Origin: Bacillota bacterium
GTDB taxonomy: Bacteria; Bacillota; Dethiobacteria; DTU022; PWGO01
Reading direction: 5' to 3'
Assembly: GCA_012518215.1 (NCBI GenBank)
Contig: JAAYSV010000049.1
Location: 1 to 61,024, forward strand
DNA length: 61,024 bases
The stretch's first letter is position 1. The number at the start of each line of letters is the position of its first letter. Made by a program: the position numbers and the translations under genes. Below are positions 32,309 to 41,357 of the stretch, one piece after another. The notes under the pieces were generated by a model that was not told the DNA's origin, made no database searches, and saw only the letters and a program-made list of their open reading frames with translations.

Positions 32309-33079
32309 CTAATCAGCCCCTCCCCATTGCCTTAAAACAAAATCCCTGATGTATTTGTTAATCTTCCTGGGCTGTTCGAGCATAATCATATGGCCAGCAT
32401 CTTCGAAAACTTGCAACTCTGCATCAGGCAAGTTATCTTTCAAGAATTTACTGTATTTAACAGGAGTGAGCAGATCTTCACGACCAACGAGGATCAATGC
32501 AGGTACCTCTATCGAATGGAGCCTGTCCATCAGGTCAAAACCGTCACAGGCGCTGAAATCGGCATAGAAAATTTCGGGAGAGGTTTCCCTCATCTCTCTG
32601 CGAGCTTCTTCGAGAAGTGAAGGAGCGGCATTTTCGCTATAAATATAAGACAGCATCTCCGGAAACACTTCTTTCTTGCGGAAACGTTCCAGTATGGCTG
32701 GCATCACACGCAAGCGCGCACCCGTGGCGATAAGAATGATCCCCCGGAGATCCCCGGGGTAGAGGCGTGCATAGTCAAGGGCTATCGCTCCGCCCAGGGA
32801 ATGGCCGGCCAGAAACAAGGGCTCCAGGTTCTTCCTTGCAACTAGCGTTTTGAGTACCTCGCGATAAGCAGATACATTGTCCTCGGCTGTTCCCCCCGAC
32901 CGGCCGTGACCCGGCAGATCGACTGCTATGGTTCTCATCTTCTCCGATAATCGTTTCTGGAATCTCCAATGTGATGATCTACCGCCGGAACCATGACAGA
33001 AAAGAATGGGTATTTCTCCACCGGCGTTGTTCTCGCTGAAATATATGTCTACATCTTTTCCCATATCGATAAAAGCCAT
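32309..33079 (-). CDS. Alpha/beta-fold hydrolase
   Basis: A 256-residue hydrolase with oxyanion segment HGSGGRSSHW, nucleophile elbow GHSLGG (Ser), acid in LVGREDLLTP (Asp) and catalytic His in DAGHMIM. No signal peptide, so cytosolic. Substrate not predictable. Start at ATG 33079 behind GGGGGG at 7 nt. Monocistronic. Confidence 0.9.
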   Translation of the reverse strand: MAFIDMGKDVDIYFSENNAGGEIPILFCHGSGGRSSHWRFQKRLSEKMRTIAVDLPGHGRSGGTAEDNVSAYREVLKTLVARKNLEPLFLAGHSLGGAIALDYARLYPGDLRGIILIATGARLRVMPAILERFRKKEVFPEMLSYIYSENAAPSLLEEARREMRETSPEIFYADFSACDGFDLMDRLHSIEVPALILVGREDLLTPVKYSKFLKDNLPDAELQVFEDAGHMIMLEQPRKINKYIRDFVLRQWGGAD

Positions 33080-33197
33080 CAGGGATCCCCCCAAAAAAAT
33101 TATACCTGCACCTATCCAGTATTCATTCTTTTATTTGCTTTTACCTTCAATTCAAAGATAATATTCACATTATTTTCAAGATATTAAACAAAAGCAG

Positions 33198-33226
33198 TTG
33201 ATTAGATATAAATAATCGTATACAAT
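33198..33226 (+). promoter_or_regulatory. Promoter of the NADH module operon
   Basis: TTGATT (33198-33203), 17 bp, TACAAT (33221-33226), with transcription starting near 33233. This is at or after an upstream in-frame ATG (33230), which argues that the real first start is the TTG at 33287. Confidence 0.6.
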
Positions 33227-33286
33227 TTAATGCGGCTAGTTCATCGCAAACAATCTTTTTTCGAGGTCCAAAGGGGTTGTTCACAG

Positions 33287-33841
33287 TTGGAATTGATTGA
33301 AGGGGAAAAGGAACTCATCCTTGAAAGCATTGACGAGATATTCAAAACTAACGACAGGACCAGGGAGAATCTCATACCCATCCTGCAGCAGGCCCAGGAA
33401 AAAATAGGTTATTTGCCCACGCTGGCCATGGAACGTATTTCCGAATTGCTCGGTGTCCCCGCCGTTGATGTTTACAGTCTGGCCACATTTTACAATCAGT
33501 TCCGCCTTACTCCCCCCGGGAAATTTCAGATCAAGGTCTGCATGGGAACTGCTTGTTACATGGTTGGCGGGCAAATTGCTCTCGACTCATTTGAACGCCG
33601 CCTGGAAATTCATGAAGGAGAAACAACCCCTGATCGGGAATACAGCCTGGAGCATGTGGCCTGCGTAGGTTGCTGTACGATGGCCCCGGTTGTGGTCATC
33701 AATGAAAAAGTTGAGGGGAAGGTTACTCCCACAAAGGTGGACGGCATTCTCCTTGCGCTTGAAGAAGAAAGTAAAAAAAATGCTGATGACAATAAAGCAG
33801 ACGAGGAAGACAAGAAAATAAAAAATCCTGAAGATAGCTAG
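33287..33841 (+). CDS. NuoE/HydC-like [2Fe-2S] subunit
   Basis: A 184-residue thioredoxin-like [2Fe-2S] subunit (24-kDa subunit family) of an NADH-oxidising complex. Cluster ligands are in CMGTACYMVG and CVGCCTMAP. An acidic tail (EEESKKNADDNKADEEDKK) ends it. TTG start chosen because AAAGGGG lies 10 nt before it and the promoter places the transcript start near the earlier ATG. First gene of a three-gene operon; gaps of 25 and 2 nt. Confidence 0.9.
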   Translation: MELIEGEKELILESIDEIFKTNDRTRENLIPILQQAQEKIGYLPTLAMERISELLGVPAVDVYSLATFYNQFRLTPPGKFQIKVCMGTACYMVGGQIALDSFERRLEIHEGETTPDREYSLEHVACVGCCTMAPVVVINEKVEGKVTPTKVDGILLALEEESKKNADDNKADEEDKKIKNPEDS

Positions 33842-33866
33842 GCGCCGGAAAGGAGACACATCTTTC

Positions 33867-35771
33867 ATGTGCACCGTTTCTGCCATGGAAAAATACAACG
33901 ACCTGCATGAAAAAGCAGTTGAAAAAGAAAAATATCTTGAAGAAAAAACCGTGATACGTATTGGAACCGCTACCTGCGGAATATCAGCCGGCGCACTTGA
34001 TGTCAAGGCCGCTTTCGAAAAAGAACTATCGGCAAACAGCATCGATGCCGTGGTGGATGAAGTCGGATGTATAGGGCACTGCTATGCCGAACCCCTGGTC
34101 ATGATTTCACGCCCTGGATTCCCCTCCCTTTGTTACGGCAATGTCGATGAAGGGTTGGTTGAACGACTGGTTAAAGACTATCTCCTTGACGATGACCCTT
34201 GCTATGAATATGCTCTGGCAGCGGTCGATCCCAATGACATCTTCCCCACTTTCGATGATTTCCCCCGGGGCGTGATCGAACACAAGATCATCCTCGAACA
34301 ATGCGGTTTTATTGCCCCCGACAATATAGATCAGTATATATCCAAGAATGGATACTCTGCTCTGGCCAAAGCACTGGATATGAGCCCGGAACAGGTTCTG
34401 GAAGAGGTGAAGGAATCCAACCTGCGCGGGCGAGGCGGTGCCGGTTTCCCGGCCGGTACAAAATGGGAGGCCGCAACAAGAAACAAGGAAAATATCCGCT
34501 ATGTTATATGCAATGGTGACGAGGGCGACCCGGGAGCATTCATGGACCGCAGTATACTGGAATCGGATCCACATCAGGTGATAGAAGGACTGATCATCTG
34601 CGCTTATGCTGTAAGCGCCACCAAAGGTTATTTCTATATTCGAGCCGAATACCCTCTTGCAATCCGCCGCGTCAGGCATGCCCTTGAACAGGCCCGGGAA
34701 AAAGGGTTGTTGGGTGAAAACATCCTGGGAAGCAAATTCAGCTTTGACATCGAAGTTTTCCAGGGGTCAGGCGCTTTCGTCTGCGGGGAATCATCGGCAC
34801 TGGTCGAGTCGATGGAAGGCAAAACGGGGATACCGCAGGCAAGGCCTCCCCGCCTGGCTGAATCGGGTTTTCACGGTAAACCAACCGTTTTGAACAATGT
34901 AAAAACTTTGGCCTACGTTCCCCACATCATCTCCAAAGGTGCCGAATGGTTCAAAAACACGGGCACACCCGGCAGCCCGGGAACGGCTATCTTCTCACTG
35001 GTCGGCAAGGTAGAGAATTCGGGTCTCGTGGAAGTTCCGATGGGAACCACCTTGCGCGAACTTATTTTTGAAGTCGGTGGCGGGGTCCCCAATGAAAAAT
35101 CTTTCAAAGCAGTACAGATAGGCGGCCCTTCAGGAGGTTGCCTGCCGGAAAGCAAACTTGACATACCCATTGATTTTGATTCTCTTTCTGAAGCCGGGGC
35201 AATCATGGGTTCCGGTGGTCTGGTAGTCCTTGATGAAGATGACTGCATGGTTTCCATTGCGCGTTACTTCCTGCAATTTACACAGGAAGAATCTTGCGGC
35301 AAGTGCACCTTCTGCCGCCTGGGCACGAAGCATATGCTTGACATACTCACTGACATCTGCGAAGGAAGAGGAGATAAAGAATCCCTGCAGGTTCTGCAAG
35401 ATCTCAGTGAAGATGTGAAGGCAGGTTCGCTTTGCAATCTGGGAGCAACGGCTCCCAACCCGGTTTTGACCACTTTGCGATATTTCAGACATGAATACGA
35501 CATCCATATCGAGGAAAAAAGGTGTCCTTCCCTGTTCTGCCCGGAGCTGATCGTCTACTATATTGAACCAAAAAAGTGCAGCAAGCTGTGCAATGTCTGT
35601 GTGGGTAGTTGCCCCACCGAAGCGATCTACACCCGGGACGACGGGCTTAAAGCCATTGAACAGGAAAAATGTGTGAAATGTGACAATTGCCTTAAAACCT
35701 GTCCGCCGGATTATCACGCAGTGATCAAGCTATCGCCGCCGGAAGAACTGAGCAAGAAGGAAGCAGGATAA
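33867..35771 (+). CDS. NuoF/HydB-like NADH-binding flavoprotein subunit
   Basis: A 634-residue fusion typical of electron-bifurcating HydB. N-terminal thioredoxin-like [2Fe-2S] domain (CGISAG to VGCIGHCYAE), FMN/NADH core (RGRGGAGFPAGTKW, CNGDEGDPGAFMDR), SLBB domain, [4Fe-4S] site ESCGKCTFCRLG with NLG Cys, then a C-terminal 2[4Fe-4S] ferredoxin (CSKLCNVCVGSCP and CVKCDNCLKTCP). The first ferredoxin loop has one extra residue (CxxxCxxC instead of CxxCxxC). The gene needs a catalytic partner to make H2 or formate. Confidence 0.93.
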   Translation: MCTVSAMEKYNDLHEKAVEKEKYLEEKTVIRIGTATCGISAGALDVKAAFEKELSANSIDAVVDEVGCIGHCYAEPLVMISRPGFPSLCYGNVDEGLVERLVKDYLLDDDPCYEYALAAVDPNDIFPTFDDFPRGVIEHKIILEQCGFIAPDNIDQYISKNGYSALAKALDMSPEQVLEEVKESNLRGRGGAGFPAGTKWEAATRNKENIRYVICNGDEGDPGAFMDRSILESDPHQVIEGLIICAYAVSATKGYFYIRAEYPLAIRRVRHALEQAREKGLLGENILGSKFSFDIEVFQGSGAFVCGESSALVESMEGKTGIPQARPPRLAESGFHGKPTVLNNVKTLAYVPHIISKGAEWFKNTGTPGSPGTAIFSLVGKVENSGLVEVPMGTTLRELIFEVGGGVPNEKSFKAVQIGGPSGGCLPESKLDIPIDFDSLSEAGAIMGSGGLVVLDEDDCMVSIARYFLQFTQEESCGKCTFCRLGTKHMLDILTDICEGRGDKESLQVLQDLSEDVKAGSLCNLGATAPNPVLTTLRYFRHEYDIHIEEKRCPSLFCPELIVYYIEPKKCSKLCNVCVGSCPTEAIYTRDDGLKAIEQEKCVKCDNCLKTCPPDYHAVIKLSPPEELSKKEAG

Positions 35772-35773
35772 AG

Positions 35774-36412
35774 ATGAAAAACGTGAATTTAACCATCGAT
35801 GACCGCCCCATAACCGCCAGGGAAGGCGACATATTGTTATGGGTGGCGCTGGAAAACAACATTTACATTCCCAACCTCTGCGCGATCAAGGAAAAGGAAC
35901 GTCCATCGGCAAGCTGCCGGCTCTGTTTCGTGGAAATCGAGGGATATGACCGGCCGGTAACATCCTGTACCCAGCGCGTCAAGGAGGGAATGGTCGTCAG
36001 AACCAGAACCCCGGCCGTGGATCGACTGGTAAAAACTGCTTTTGAACTCCTGCTGTCAGATCATGACCTCAACTGTGCCAAATGCCCGGCAAGGAAAAAT
36101 TGCGCATTGATGACCATTGCACGAGAAAGAAAACTCAAAATGAAGCTAACTCGTTTCAAACCGTTGAATCGGAAGAGGGCCATCGATGATAGCACTTCCC
36201 TTTTTACATTCGACCGCAACCGATGTGTACTGTGCGGTCGATGTGTCTGGGCTGATCGCGAAGAAGCAAAGGTCGGCGCCATTGGATTTTCCAACCGGGG
36301 CCTCGAGCGCATGGTGACCACCTTTCGAAACATACCACTTGCCGATTCACCCTGTACCGAATGCGGGCTTTGCGTGGAAGCTTGCCCGGTCGGGGCGATG
36401 ACCTTCAAATAA
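35774..36412 (+). CDS. NuoG/HydA N-terminal-like iron-sulfur protein
   Basis: A 212-residue protein equal to the front part of HydA/NuoG: [2Fe-2S] (NLCAI...SCRLC...SCTQ), His-Cys [4Fe-4S] (HDLNCAKCPARKNC), then two ferredoxin sites. The second site is complete (CTECGLCVEACP). The first reads CVLCGRCVWADREE, with Asp where the fourth Cys is expected. It stops there and has no H-cluster or molybdopterin domain. It probably links the NuoEF-like pair to a catalytic subunit encoded elsewhere. Confidence 0.88.
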   Translation: MKNVNLTIDDRPITAREGDILLWVALENNIYIPNLCAIKEKERPSASCRLCFVEIEGYDRPVTSCTQRVKEGMVVRTRTPAVDRLVKTAFELLLSDHDLNCAKCPARKNCALMTIARERKLKMKLTRFKPLNRKRAIDDSTSLFTFDRNRCVLCGRCVWADREEAKVGAIGFSNRGLERMVTTFRNIPLADSPCTECGLCVEACPVGAMTFK

Positions 36413-36449
36413 GCTTGCCAATCATTTCTCTCAAGAGGTGCTCAACTTC

Positions 36450-37349
36450 ATGAAGATGACGGAAATAGGAAAAAATATATTTCACATCGAGGGGAACAAG
36501 GCCGGAAGGTATCCATATGCCAACTCGCTGCTGATCAAGGATCACAGGAACGTCCTTATCGATTCCGGAATCGGGCGTGAACACGTCGAGGTTCTGGCCA
36601 GGGAATACAGGATCGACCATATTTTGGTTTCCCACGGCCATGAGGACCACACTGCTGGCAACGATCTTTTTGGCGCTGACACAAAGATTGCCGTTCATAT
36701 CCTGGATGCCCCTGCAGTTAAATCGGTAGACAGGCTTGTAGAACTTTACAACATGCCCGATGAGCATCAGCGCACCATGATGGCCCGTTTTTTGAGAGAA
36801 GTTTTCTTTTTAAAGGATTCAACCGTGGACACTGAATTCACTGATGGTTACACCCTCGATCTTGGAACAATCAAGGTCGAAGCAATTCATACTCCCGGCC
36901 ACTCGGCCGGGCATACCTGTTTTTTCATCCCTTGTGCCAAAATAATATTTCTGGGCGATATCGACCTTTCTTCATTCGGCCCCTGGTACGGTTCACTGGA
37001 TGCGGATATCGACGCTTTTCTTGATTCGATTGAAAAAGTGAAATCGATAGATTTTGATACAGCTGTCAGTAGCCACAAGGAGATAGTTTACGGGAAAAAG
37101 AATATCGATAGAAAACTGGACCGCTACGGAGAAATTTTTCAGGAAAGGGAAGAAAAACTGCTTGCTTTCCTCGCCAGGGATAAAACAGTGGAAGAGATCA
37201 TAGATGAAGCAATCATCTACGGCCGTTACCCGGAACCGACGGAACTTTACAGAAGCATGGAAGGAACAATGATCTGCAAACACCTGCGCCGCCTTGTTGA
37301 CCGGGGACGGATCTATCAGAAGGAAGAAGGACTTTTCCGCGCCGTATAG
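36450..37349 (+). CDS. MBL-fold metallo-hydrolase
   Basis: A 299-residue MBL-fold enzyme: VSHGHEDHTAG (HxHxDH), HTPGHSAGH, GDIDLSS and SSHKE provide ligands. The C-terminal 80 residues form a helical extension ending in a winged-helix-like region (EGTMICKHLRRLVDRGRI), as in glyoxalase II-like proteins with LACTB2-type ends. ATG at 36450 has AAGAGGTG 9 nt upstream. It follows the NADH module by 37 nt and may be co-transcribed; whether it is functionally linked is unknown. Confidence 0.85.
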   Translation: MKMTEIGKNIFHIEGNKAGRYPYANSLLIKDHRNVLIDSGIGREHVEVLAREYRIDHILVSHGHEDHTAGNDLFGADTKIAVHILDAPAVKSVDRLVELYNMPDEHQRTMMARFLREVFFLKDSTVDTEFTDGYTLDLGTIKVEAIHTPGHSAGHTCFFIPCAKIIFLGDIDLSSFGPWYGSLDADIDAFLDSIEKVKSIDFDTAVSSHKEIVYGKKNIDRKLDRYGEIFQEREEKLLAFLARDKTVEEIIDEAIIYGRYPEPTELYRSMEGTMICKHLRRLVDRGRIYQKEEGLFRAV

Positions 37350-37461
37350 AACGAATTTATTTTTTGCCGCGTTGCTCAGCTCGAGCACGGATGATGGCAG
37401 GAATAGCAATCAATCCTGGCGAAATGATTTACCGCTAAACTATTTCTGGCAGGAGGGGCTC

Positions 37462-38439
37462 ATGAATAAAAAAAGATGGATCGCTCTGATAGTATTTTTG
37501 ATCATGCTGATCTCCGTTCTGATCAACCCCCCTTCCCTCTTTACCGGTATCTTTCCCGAAGATAAAAAATGGGAAGAAACGATATACAAAGACGGCGGAA
37601 CCGATCACCTGGCCATGATCGATATCAAAGGGGTCATCCTCGCGCAGGAAGAACAGGACATCTTCTCCTCATCTCAACTGGAATATGATCATGAGATCCT
37701 CCTGGATCAACTGGACAGCGCTTTTGAAGATGAAGCTGTCAAAGGGGTGATCGTCCGTATCAACTCACCCGGCGGGGGGGTGGCTGACTGCGACGAAATC
37801 TTTCAGAAGATAAGACAGCTCAAGAATGAATATACAAAACCCGTGATCGCCTACCTGGAGGATGTGGCAACATCGGGAGCTTACCTGATCTCTGCTGCAT
37901 CCGATAAAATATATGCCAACCGCCATACCCTGACTGGTTCCATAGGAGTAATCATGAGCACATACAATGTTCATGAACTGGCTGAAAAATGGGGTGTCAG
38001 GGATGAAACTTTCAAAAGTGGCCCCTACAAGGACATCTTGAACCCCCTGCGTGAAGTAAGCGAAAGCGAACGCCGTATCATGCAGGAACTGATCGATGAA
38101 AGTTATTTATTCCTTATCGACAGTATCCTTGAAGAAAGAAACATGAAACGGGAAACCCTGCTCACATTATCCGACGGGCGGCTCTACTCCAGTCAGCAGG
38201 CCCGGGACAACGGGCTCATAGACACGATCGGCCTCCTCGACGATGCAATCAATGAGGTGGAAATACTGTCTGGAATAGAAAATGCAACTGTGATTCGTTA
38301 CAAAAAAATTGAACCGTCGCCGATCCGCCTCCTGTTCGAAGGGTTGGGACATTCAATTTCTAGATTCAAAAACCTTTCTCCGGGAATGGACTTCTTCGAT
38401 TCTCGTTACCCATCCCTGATGTACATCTGGAGTTGGTGA
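37462..38439 (+). CDS. sppA: Signal peptide peptidase SppA
   Basis: A 325-residue membrane-anchored serine protease that degrades leftover signal peptides. An N-terminal helix (IALIVFLIMLISVLI) is followed by the S49 domain with substrate segment RINSPGGGV, catalytic Ser in LTGSIGVIMS and catalytic Lys in KSGPYKDIL. AGGAGGGG lies 4 nt before the ATG at 37462; the longer frame upstream is not supported. Its stop overlaps the RDD gene start. Confidence 0.93.
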   Translation: MNKKRWIALIVFLIMLISVLINPPSLFTGIFPEDKKWEETIYKDGGTDHLAMIDIKGVILAQEEQDIFSSSQLEYDHEILLDQLDSAFEDEAVKGVIVRINSPGGGVADCDEIFQKIRQLKNEYTKPVIAYLEDVATSGAYLISAASDKIYANRHTLTGSIGVIMSTYNVHELAEKWGVRDETFKSGPYKDILNPLREVSESERRIMQELIDESYLFLIDSILEERNMKRETLLTLSDGRLYSSQQARDNGLIDTIGLLDDAINEVEILSGIENATVIRYKKIEPSPIRLLFEGLGHSISRFKNLSPGMDFFDSRYPSLMYIWSW

Positions 38440-38978
38440 TTCTGTTGACAGATAATGAAACCGGGTTCCGGGATAGTGGCAAAATGACCGGCGAAACCGT
38501 ATACCGCCCCGCCGGTGTGTCAACAAGGTTGGGGGCATATTTGATCGACCTCATCGTTGTTTTTGCCCTCACCAATCTGTTTATTCCCGGCGCCCTGGGA
38601 AATGGAAAAACATCCGGCAACCTTGCCTTTTGGGGAGTGGGAGCAAGCGCTTTCGGTGTGTTGGCCTCACTGTATTTTCTGCTGATGACCGGATTGTCTG
38701 GACAGACAATCGGCAAGATGATCCTGGGAATCAAGGTAATCGGAATCGATGGCTCTCCCCCCGGCTGGTCAAGCTTGTTTTTTCGGGAAGTAATAGGACG
38801 TTTCATCTCCCAGGCGGCCGGCATCCAGCTGGGTTATATCTGGGCGGTCTTCAATATACACAAACAGGGTTGGCATGATTTTCTGGGCGACACCTACGTG
38901 ATCATCGAACCGGAAATACAGGAAAAACGCGACATTGTCATCAGGAAAGAATATTTCCCGGGCAACCGCAGATCCTGA
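38433..38978 (+). CDS. RDD-family membrane protein
   Basis: A 181-residue protein with the RDD motif region (GVSTRLGAYLIDLIVVFALTN), a TIGKMILGIKV motif and WHDFLGDTYVI at the end; three membrane helices. Often next to proteases and transporters in Firmicutes; function unclear. A GTG at 38433 overlaps the sppA stop by 7 nt; a TTG four codons later is a possible alternative start. Confidence 0.85.
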   Translation: MVILLTDNETGFRDSGKMTGETVYRPAGVSTRLGAYLIDLIVVFALTNLFIPGALGNGKTSGNLAFWGVGASAFGVLASLYFLLMTGLSGQTIGKMILGIKVIGIDGSPPGWSSLFFREVIGRFISQAAGIQLGYIWAVFNIHKQGWHDFLGDTYVIIEPEIQEKRDIVIRKEYFPGNRRS

Positions 38979-39036
38979 CACTTATTTTCGATTTTCAACC
39001 TTGATCTTCCATTTTTTAATAAATAATTGTCGCCTG

Positions 39037-40167
39037 TCAAATATTATAATCGTCCCGGGTTTTATGAGGAACCCCTTTCTCGAAATAAACATTGCGGATG
39101 GGCAAAGCGGTGGAAACACCTTCCCGTTCAAGTATCTCCATGATTCTCAGGTTGACATCTTCTTTGATGGATAGATACTTCCCCCTGCCGGTTTCCAGTG
39201 TAAAGTAAGAAATGCCAATATCAAGGCTGCCCTTGCAAAAATTTTCGAAAGTCACATATATTGATTCCTCGTGGATTTCGGGATGCTCCTCCAACATCTT
39301 TCTTATCTCGCCCACACATTTCTTCAATCTGTCTCCCGGCGTCGTATGAGCAACCTTGAGTTTAAACTTGACTCTTCTCTTCCCCATACGGGTCCAATTG
39401 ACTATAGCTTCGTTTGCCAGAATCTGATTGGGAACCGTTACCAGAGCCTGGTCAAAAGTTCTTACTTTTGTGCTGCGAAAGGAAATTTCTTCAACGGTAC
39501 CCTCGGTCTGGGAGGTGGAAACCCAATCCCCCACCGAAAATGGTTTGTCAAGCAGGATCACAATTCCCCCCAATATGTTGGCGATAGCATCCTTTGCAGC
39601 CAGTGCCACGGCCAGGCCACCAAGACCCAACCCTGCTATAAAACCATTTACATCGTAGCCCCATTCCCCCGCTACCATGACTATGGCCATGACGATGATG
39701 ATGAAACGGAGTACCCTTGAAAGCAGTGGACTGAGAATCTCGTCAAAATCACTATTCAATTTCCGGATAAATATTTTCAAGAAAGAAGAATAGGCAGCCG
39801 TCAGGTTGTAAAAACCCCAGGCCGCAATGATGATCAAGGAGGTGCGGAACAAACGGGCAACGGTTGTCCCCTGTTCAAGGTTCAGCGGGAAATATGTAAT
39901 AGCTCCATACCCCCCCAGAAAAAGCAAGAGGGCTGCCAGAGGCTTTTCAAAAGCGGGAAAATAAATATCAGTGATTTCCTCGCGAGCATTGGGGAAAAGC
40001 CTTACCGCCAACCTGCAAAACGCCCGGGTTAAAAACCCCTTGGAAACCATCACGGCAATTACTATCAGTAAAAATATCGCTACATAGTGCCATATCCCCT
40101 CGTGTAAACAAAATGAAGCAATCCCCTGTTTGAAATAATTGATTATTTCCGCCATCCTGTCCACCAT
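39037..40167 (-). CDS. mscS: Small-conductance mechanosensitive channel (MscS)
   Basis: A 376-residue MscS channel that opens when the membrane is stretched. Four or more N-terminal helices (YVAIFLLIVIAVMVS, PLAALLLFLGGYGAI, TSLIIIAAWGFYNL, FIIIVMAIVMVAGEW) lead to the pore helix GFIAGLGLGGLAVALAAKDAIANILGG and the beta domain (VGDWV, VPNQILANEAIVNW). ATG at 40167 chosen for the AAAAGGAAAA ribosome site; an earlier ATG adds 36 basic residues unlike the family. Confidence 0.94.
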   Translation of the reverse strand: MVDRMAEIINYFKQGIASFCLHEGIWHYVAIFLLIVIAVMVSKGFLTRAFCRLAVRLFPNAREEITDIYFPAFEKPLAALLLFLGGYGAITYFPLNLEQGTTVARLFRTSLIIIAAWGFYNLTAAYSSFLKIFIRKLNSDFDEILSPLLSRVLRFIIIVMAIVMVAGEWGYDVNGFIAGLGLGGLAVALAAKDAIANILGGIVILLDKPFSVGDWVSTSQTEGTVEEISFRSTKVRTFDQALVTVPNQILANEAIVNWTRMGKRRVKFKLKVAHTTPGDRLKKCVGEIRKMLEEHPEIHEESIYVTFENFCKGSLDIGISYFTLETGRGKYLSIKEDVNLRIMEILEREGVSTALPIRNVYFEKGVPHKTRDDYNI

Positions 40168-40374
40168 TTTTCCTTTTCCCTTGCCACCTTTCCGATTCCC
40201 CGCCCTGTGCTTTATGAAACAACAAACGATATTCAAGCTCAGTTTCGACGTTCTCTCGATTTTTCCCTGCACCATTATTTTCCATCGGCTTCCACACCAA
40301 AGAAGGATTAATCAATTATTTATGGAATCAATAAAAAAAAGTGTTGATTTTCTGGAACACCTATTGCCTGGAGG

Positions 40375-41085
40375 TTGATTCATGTCGTGTCAAGGATAGT
40401 AATGTTGTTTCCGGTATTCCAGGTATTGCTTTTTCTGGCAGGATTGCATATTTCCCGCCGCCGGGAACCGGGGCAGACAGATATACGCTTGCCCCTGCCA
40501 ATCAGGATCATTCTCAGTCTGTCCCTTTTGCTCGTCGCCTATCTCATCAACCTGGAACACGAATCTCCCTACACAGCCTGGGTTTTCGGGGGAATGGTCC
40601 TGTCCTTTCTGGGGGATCTGACCATGGCAGAGATCATCAAGGTACCCAACAGACTTATCGGCGGAATGTCAGTTTTCGCCTGTGCCCATGTTCTTTACCT
40701 GGTTGCTTTTATCAAAACACTCAATGCGGAGGGCCACTTCCCATTTGGCATCCTTGCAATGGCATTGGTCATCTATTCGTTGATGATATCGCTCAGCTGG
40801 CGTAAGCTGATACCCGATCCGGGTCAGAAAAAAGCCCTGTATTATGGCGGGCTGTCTTACGGTTTGTGGATCGGGGTCATGGCCTCATTCGCCCTTGCCC
40901 TGGCCGTAACCCTCGGCGGAACATGGTGGATGGTTGCCGCCGGCGCCCTGTTATTTGCGATCTCCGATTCAATTATCGGCGTGACCAAAATAGGCAACAT
41001 CACCCTGAAATATTCGGAAATATGGGTCTGGTTAACCTATGTAGCCGGTCAGGCAGGGATTATTTACGCCGGATGGTTTTATTAG
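40375..41085 (+). CDS. YhhN/TMEM86-family membrane protein (lysoplasmalogenase-like)
   Basis: A 236-residue protein with about eight helices. Family motifs seen: FLGDLTMAE, where an Asp is conserved, and FAISDSIIGVTK near the C-terminus. Some members hydrolyse lysoplasmalogens, which anaerobic Clostridia contain. GGAGG abuts the TTG at 40375, so the true start may be the GTG at 40387, 12 nt from it. Confidence 0.82.
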   Translation: MIHVVSRIVMLFPVFQVLLFLAGLHISRRREPGQTDIRLPLPIRIILSLSLLLVAYLINLEHESPYTAWVFGGMVLSFLGDLTMAEIIKVPNRLIGGMSVFACAHVLYLVAFIKTLNAEGHFPFGILAMALVIYSLMISLSWRKLIPDPGQKKALYYGGLSYGLWIGVMASFALALAVTLGGTWWMVAAGALLFAISDSIIGVTKIGNITLKYSEIWVWLTYVAGQAGIIYAGWFY

Positions 41086-41357
41086 AATGTACAATTTTCA
41101 TGTCCACAAAATCACCTGTTTCCTTTTCTTGCGCAAAGCCAAAGAAGACAATAACAGGATTCTTTGATTTACTTCACCTGCTCATCCTTTCAAAAACAAG
41201 GCCAATCACGATGTCTTTACGTGTGCCATGTTGCCCATGGCTCCGATTCATACATCATTCCCGTCAGCCAAGTCCCTCCAATTTCCCCTTCAATTGATTA
41301 AATTTGCCGTTTTGAGAAATACTAAACTTAAATAATTGTTTGAACAGGGGTGAAAAA

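Noticed and set aside
33230-33286. ATG start 57 nt upstream of the NuoE-like gene start
   Set aside because: No ribosome site, and the promoter just upstream would place it at the transcript 5' end; the TTG at 33287 fits better.
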